Assembly (NCBI RefSeq): GCF_000382185.1
Contig: NZ_KB907784.1
Coordinates: forward strand, 2,496,633-2,560,632
Direction: 5' to 3'
DNA: 64,000 bases
From: Bordetella sp. FB-8
Lineage (GTDB): Bacteria > Pseudomonadota > Gammaproteobacteria > Burkholderiales > Burkholderiaceae_B
Part shown: positions 60,606-64,000 of the stretch, one piece after another
Layout of the letters: every line of letters begins with the position of its first letter
How positions within the stretch are numbered: position 1 is the first letter of the stretch
Position numbers and translations under genes: made by a program
The notes under the pieces: model-generated
The model's database searches: none
What the model saw: the letters and a program-made list of their open reading frames with translations, nothing else
Told to the model about the DNA's origin: nothing

Positions 60606-61588
60606 AACCTGTCATTGTCATTCACGGTGGCGCCGGCGCCATCGCGCGCGAAGCCATGAGCGCCGAGAAAGAGCGCGAATACCTCGATGCCCTGACGCGC
60701 ATCGTCGCAGCCGGCCAGACCGTACTGGCCGAAGGCGGCAGCGCACTCGATGCCGTCACCACGGCGGTGCGCATGCTGGAGGACTGCCCGCTGTTCAACG
60801 CCGGGCATGGCGCCGTGTTCACCAGCGCCGGCACGCACGAACTGGACGCCTCCATCATGGACGGCGCCACGCTGCGCACGGGCGCCATCGCCAATGTGGA
60901 TTGCGTACGCAATCCGGTGCTGGCGGCGCGCAAGGTCATGGAAGCGAGCAAGCACGTGTTCTTCGTCGGCGAGGGGGCCGTGGCCTTCGCCCGCGAGCAG
61001 GGGCTGGAGATCGTCGACCCTTCCTATTTTTCGACCGAAGCGCGGCGCGAACAGTTGCTGCGCGTGCAGCGCGACAACCCCGATGCGGCCGTGCTGGACC
61101 ACGACGGCCAGGCCGCGGTGGCGCGCAGCCAGCCGGCACTGGCCCGGCCGGCGGATCCGCTGGATGCCGACAAGAAATTCGGCACTGTCGGCGCCGTCGC
61201 GGTGGACGCGCACGGCAACCTGGCCGCGGCCACCTCCACGGGCGGCATCACCAACAAGCAGGTGGGCCGCGTGGGCGATGCGCCCATCATCGGCGCCGGC
61301 TGCTACGCCAATAACCGCACCTGCGCGGTCTCGACCACCGGCACCGGGGAAATGTATATCCGCATGGTGGCGGCCTACGACGTGTCGGCGCTGATGGAAT
61401 ACGCCGGCGCCACGCTGGAGGCCGCGGCGGCCAAGGTGATGCTCGAGAAGCTGCCCAGCATAGAAGGCAAGGGCGGCCTGATCGCCGTCGACGCGCAGGG
61501 CAATGTGACGCTGCCTTTCAACACCGAAGGCATGTACCGCGGCTATGGCCGCGTCGGACAGGCGCCGGCCGTGGCGATCTACCGCTGA
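60602..61588 (+). CDS. iaaA: Isoaspartyl peptidase/L-asparaginase (Ntn hydrolase)
   Basis: A 328-residue plant-type asparaginase precursor that self-cleaves before Thr195 (KKFGTVGAVA, 191-200) to expose the nucleophile. The small-subunit part has VTTAVRMLEDCPLFNAGHGAVF. The GIGTGE-like STTGTGEMYIRMVAAYD is also present. It removes isoaspartyl residues from dipeptides. In E. coli iaaA lies before gsiABCD, and the same order appears here. Its ATG overlaps the RpiR stop. Confidence 0.94.
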   Translation: MKPVIVIHGGAGAIAREAMSAEKEREYLDALTRIVAAGQTVLAEGGSALDAVTTAVRMLEDCPLFNAGHGAVFTSAGTHELDASIMDGATLRTGAIANVDCVRNPVLAARKVMEASKHVFFVGEGAVAFAREQGLEIVDPSYFSTEARREQLLRVQRDNPDAAVLDHDGQAAVARSQPALARPADPLDADKKFGTVGAVAVDAHGNLAAATSTGGITNKQVGRVGDAPIIGAGCYANNRTCAVSTTGTGEMYIRMVAAYDVSALMEYAGATLEAAAAKVMLEKLPSIEGKGGLIAVDAQGNVTLPFNTEGMYRGYGRVGQAPAVAIYR

Positions 61589-61645
61589 CGGGCCTGCGGG
61601 TCCGACATTTCCACACCAATACGCAAGTTTCAGGAAAGCCGCTTT

Positions 61646-63523
61646 ATGACTGATCTCATCAAGACGATGCAGGAGCGTCGCGTGGTCCAGGTGCAGGGCT
61701 TGACCGTGCGCTTCGAGACGTCCGAGCGTACGGTCGAGGCGGTGCGCGATTTGTCCTTTTACGTGGATCGCGGTGAGACGCTGGCCATCGTCGGCGAGTC
61801 GGGCTCGGGCAAGTCGGTGACTTCACTTTCCCTCATGCGCCTGGTCGACCATGGCGGGGGCAAGATCGTGCAAGGCGCGATGGCGCTGCGTCGACGCGAC
61901 GGCCGGATCATCGATCTAGTCGGTGCCAGCCAGCGCGAGATGCGCAATGTGCGCGGCGCCGACATGGCCATGATCTTCCAGGAACCCATGACATCGCTCA
62001 ACCCGGTGTTTACGGCCGGCGATCAGATCGCCGAATCGATCCGCGTGCACCAGGGCATGGGCCGCTCGGCGTCCCGCGCCGAAGCCCTGCGCATGCTCGA
62101 CCTGGTACGCATTCCCGAGGCCCGGCAGGTGCTGGACCGCTTCCCGCACCAGTTGTCCGGCGGCATGCGCCAGCGCGTCATGATCGCCATGGCATTGTCG
62201 TGCAAGCCCTCGCTGTTGATCGCCGACGAACCCACCACCGCGCTGGACGTGACGATCCAGGCGCAGATCTTGCAGCTCATCCGCCAGCTGCAGGAAGAAA
62301 TGAATATGGGCGTGATCTTCATCACGCACGACATGGGCGTGGTGGCCGAGGTGGCCGACCGTGTGCTGGTGATGTACCGCGGCGACAAGGTCGAGGAGGG
62401 CGCGTCCGTCTGCGTGTTTGCACAGCCCAGCCATGCCTATACCCAGGCGCTGCTGTCGGCCGTACCGCGCCTGGGCGCTATGCAGGGCACCGACCTGCCG
62501 GCCAAGTTCACGCTGCTGCGCCTGGATCAGCCGCGGCAAGAGGCCGCTGGCCAGGTGCCGATGCCGCAGGATACGGTGCCCGCGCACGCGCAGCCCATCC
62601 TGCGCGTCAAGGATCTGATCACGCGCTTTGACGTGCGCGGCGGTGTGTTCGGCCGGGTACGCCGCAGGGTGCATGCGGTCGAGAAAGTCAGCTTCGATCT
62701 GCACCCCGGCGAAACCCTGGCCCTGGTGGGCGAGTCCGGCTGCGGCAAGTCCACCACGGGCCGTTCGCTGCTGCGCCTGGTGGAAAGCCAGAGCGGTGCC
62801 ATCGAATTTGGCGGACGCAATATCCGCGACATTCCCGCCGGGGAGCTGCGCGAGCTGCGGCGCAATATTCAGTTCATCTTCCAGGACCCCTTCGCCTCGC
62901 TCGACCCGCGCGTCACGGTGGGTTTTTCCATCATGGAGCCGCTGCTGGTTCATGGCGTGGCCGTGGGCGAAGAGGCGCGCAAGCGCGTGGCCTGGCTGCT
63001 CGACAAGGTAAGTCTGCCCGCCAGCTACGCCGACCGATATCCGCACGAATTCTCGGGTGGGCAGCGCCAACGCATCGCCATCGCGCGCGCGCTGGCGCTC
63101 AACCCCAAAGTGGTGGTGGCCGACGAGTCCGTTTCGGCGCTGGACGTGTCCGTCCAGGCGCAGATCGTCAACCTCATGCTGGACCTGCAGCGCGAGTTGG
63201 GCGTCGCGTTTCTCTTTATCTCGCACGACATGGCCGTGGTCGAGCGCATCAGCCACCGCGTGGCCGTGATGTTCCTGGGCCAGATCGTCGAGATTGGCCC
63301 GCGCCGCGCCATTTTCGAGAACCCGCAGCACCCGTACACGAAGAAGCTGATGTCCGCCGTGCCCATCGCCGACCCGGCGCGCCGCCACCTCAAGCGCCAA
63401 CTGCTGTCCGACGAAATCCCCAGCCCGATCCGGGCCGTGGGCGACGAGCCGGTGGTCCAGCCGCTAGTGCAGGTGGCGCCCGGCCATTTCGTGGCGCGGC
63501 ATCCGGTCGCCGGCCCGTACTGA
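61646..63523 (+). CDS. gsiA: Glutathione/peptide ABC importer ATP-binding protein (fused GsiA type)
   Basis: A 625-residue protein with two ABC ATPase domains in one chain. Domain 1 has Walker A GESGSGKS at 50-57 and signature [15 protein letters not shown]. Domain 2 has Walker A GESGCGKS near 362-369 and signature [16 protein letters not shown]. The C-termini carry the oligopeptide-type extension. This layout is typical of GsiA, the glutathione importer ATPase. It follows the isoaspartyl peptidase gene after 57 nt. Confidence 0.92.
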   Translation: MTDLIKTMQERRVVQVQGLTVRFETSERTVEAVRDLSFYVDRGETLAIVGESGSGKSVTSLSLMRLVDHGGGKIVQGAMALRRRDGRIIDLVGASQREMRNVRGADMAMIFQEPMTSLNPVFTAGDQIAESIRVHQGMGRSASRAEALRMLDLVRIPEARQVLDRFPHQLSGGMRQRVMIAMALSCKPSLLIADEPTTALDVTIQAQILQLIRQLQEEMNMGVIFITHDMGVVAEVADRVLVMYRGDKVEEGASVCVFAQPSHAYTQALLSAVPRLGAMQGTDLPAKFTLLRLDQPRQEAAGQVPMPQDTVPAHAQPILRVKDLITRFDVRGGVFGRVRRRVHAVEKVSFDLHPGETLALVGESGCGKSTTGRSLLRLVESQSGAIEFGGRNIRDIPAGELRELRRNIQFIFQDPFASLDPRVTVGFSIMEPLLVHGVAVGEEARKRVAWLLDKVSLPASYADRYPHEFSGGQRQRIAIARALALNPKVVVADESVSALDVSVQAQIVNLMLDLQRELGVAFLFISHDMAVVERISHRVAVMFLGQIVEIGPRRAIFENPQHPYTKKLMSAVPIADPARRHLKRQLLSDEIPSPIRAVGDEPVVQPLVQVAPGHFVARHPVAGPY

Positions 63524-63566
63524 TTTTTTGCTGTTCCTTTTCACGTGAAAGTATCTTGGAGTCTTC

Positions 63567-64000
63567 ATGAAAACCCGCTTTGATCTGCTTTCCAAGCGCA
63601 AGGCCCTGGCCACGTGCCTGCTGGCGTTCGCCTCGCTCACCGCCGCCGGCAGCGCCTGGGCATCCAAGGACGCCATCCTGGCCATCAACTCCGAGCCCGA
63701 TAGCCTGGATCCCTACAACACCAATAGCACGCTGAGCATGGCGGTCACCAAGACCTTCTATGAAGGCCTGTTCAAATTCGACAAGGACCTGAAGATCGTA
63801 CCCGTGCTGGCCGAAAGCTACACGGTCTCGCCCGACGGCCTGGTCTATACCTTCAAGCTGCGTCATGGCGTGAAGTTCCAGGACGGCACCGATTTCAACG
63901 CCGATGCGGTCAAGGCCAACATCGATCGCGTGCTCGACCAGAACAACCACCTGACGCGCTATGCCCAGTTCAACCGCATCGACAAGGTCGAGGCGGTCGA
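63567..64000 (+). CDS. gsiB: Glutathione/peptide ABC importer binding protein, 5' part (GsiB type)
   Basis: The first 144 residues are in the window and the gene continues beyond it. A signal peptide is evident (hydrophobic core about 14-28, cleavage after AWA near 32). The mature part begins SKDAILAINSEPDSLDPYNT, the start of family 5 peptide-binding proteins. FYEGLFKFDKDLKIVPVLAESY and VKFQDGTDFNADAVKANIDRV follow. A TTGGAG ribosome-binding site precedes the ATG at 63567. The permeases are expected downstream. Confidence 0.9.
   Translation, partial: MKTRFDLLSKRKALATCLLAFASLTAAGSAWASKDAILAINSEPDSLDPYNTNSTLSMAVTKTFYEGLFKFDKDLKIVPVLAESYTVSPDGLVYTFKLRHGVKFQDGTDFNADAVKANIDRVLDQNNHLTRYAQFNRIDKVEAV

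Overview
The window reads as chromosome of a high-GC betaproteobacterium of the Alcaligenaceae, close to the Bordetella/Achromobacter group. This rests on GC-rich codon use, the orders leuS-lptE-holA-proA and acpS-nagZ-uvrC-pgsA, rpmB-rpmG, a Burkholderiales-type G/C intergenic repeat, and a mix of organic-acid, fatty-acid and amino-acid metabolism. The genus is inference.

Layout. 1-1736: the 3' part of a 23S rRNA gene and the 5S gene, with a terminator. 1966-4574: a minus-strand run of small genes (flavodoxin-like reductase, GST, YchJ-like, GNAT, membrane protein). 4578-10306: the minus-strand housekeeping block proA, holA, lptE, leuS. 10438-12880: an HU-like protein with a basic tail, an amino-acid-type binding protein, rpmG and rpmB. 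13380-16995: de novo NAD synthesis, nadA-nadC facing nadB. 17017-22849: Bcr-type efflux pump, cfa, SpeE-like protein, malonyl-CoA-synthetase-like ligase and a short binding protein. 22846-27990: pdxJ, acpS, nagZ, uvrC, a 76-bp tandem repeat array, pgsA. 28043-33621: Entner-Doudoroff genes, edd-eda divergent from zwf-pgl-hexR, with two HexR-like boxes between them. 33628-39460: queF, aceA, Bax-inhibitor-like protein, a short hypothetical, holC, pepA. 39635-43986: lptF, an MFS exporter, a CysB-type regulator, an NlpC/P60 lipoprotein. 44067-50903: prpE, a GlcG-like protein, a UMF1-type transporter, acs, ltaE. 50893-55548: NAD-epimerase-like protein, ETF-ubiquinone oxidoreductase, thioesterase, scoA-scoB. 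55662-58367: a decaying locus with a tautomerase, a deleted YdhR-like pseudogene and a LysR gene split by an intact IS630-family element. 58390-64000: Asp/Glu racemase-like protein, ElaA-like acetyltransferase, then an RpiR regulator, isoaspartyl peptidase and the start of a glutathione/peptide ABC importer (gsiA, gsiB).

Functionally the window supports growth on acetate and propionate (acs, prpE, aceA), ketone-body and fatty-acid use (scoAB, ETF-QO), sugar acids through the Entner-Doudoroff route under HexR control, and peptide or glutathione salvage under an RpiR regulator. I found no CRISPR array, restriction, toxin-antitoxin or other defence system, and no prophage. The most informative points are the IS630 insertion whose removal exactly restores the LysR frame, the HexR boxes, the palindromes upstream of aceA, the CysB-type gene and the RpiR gene, the 76-bp repeat array, and the prpE-GlcG-transporter operon.
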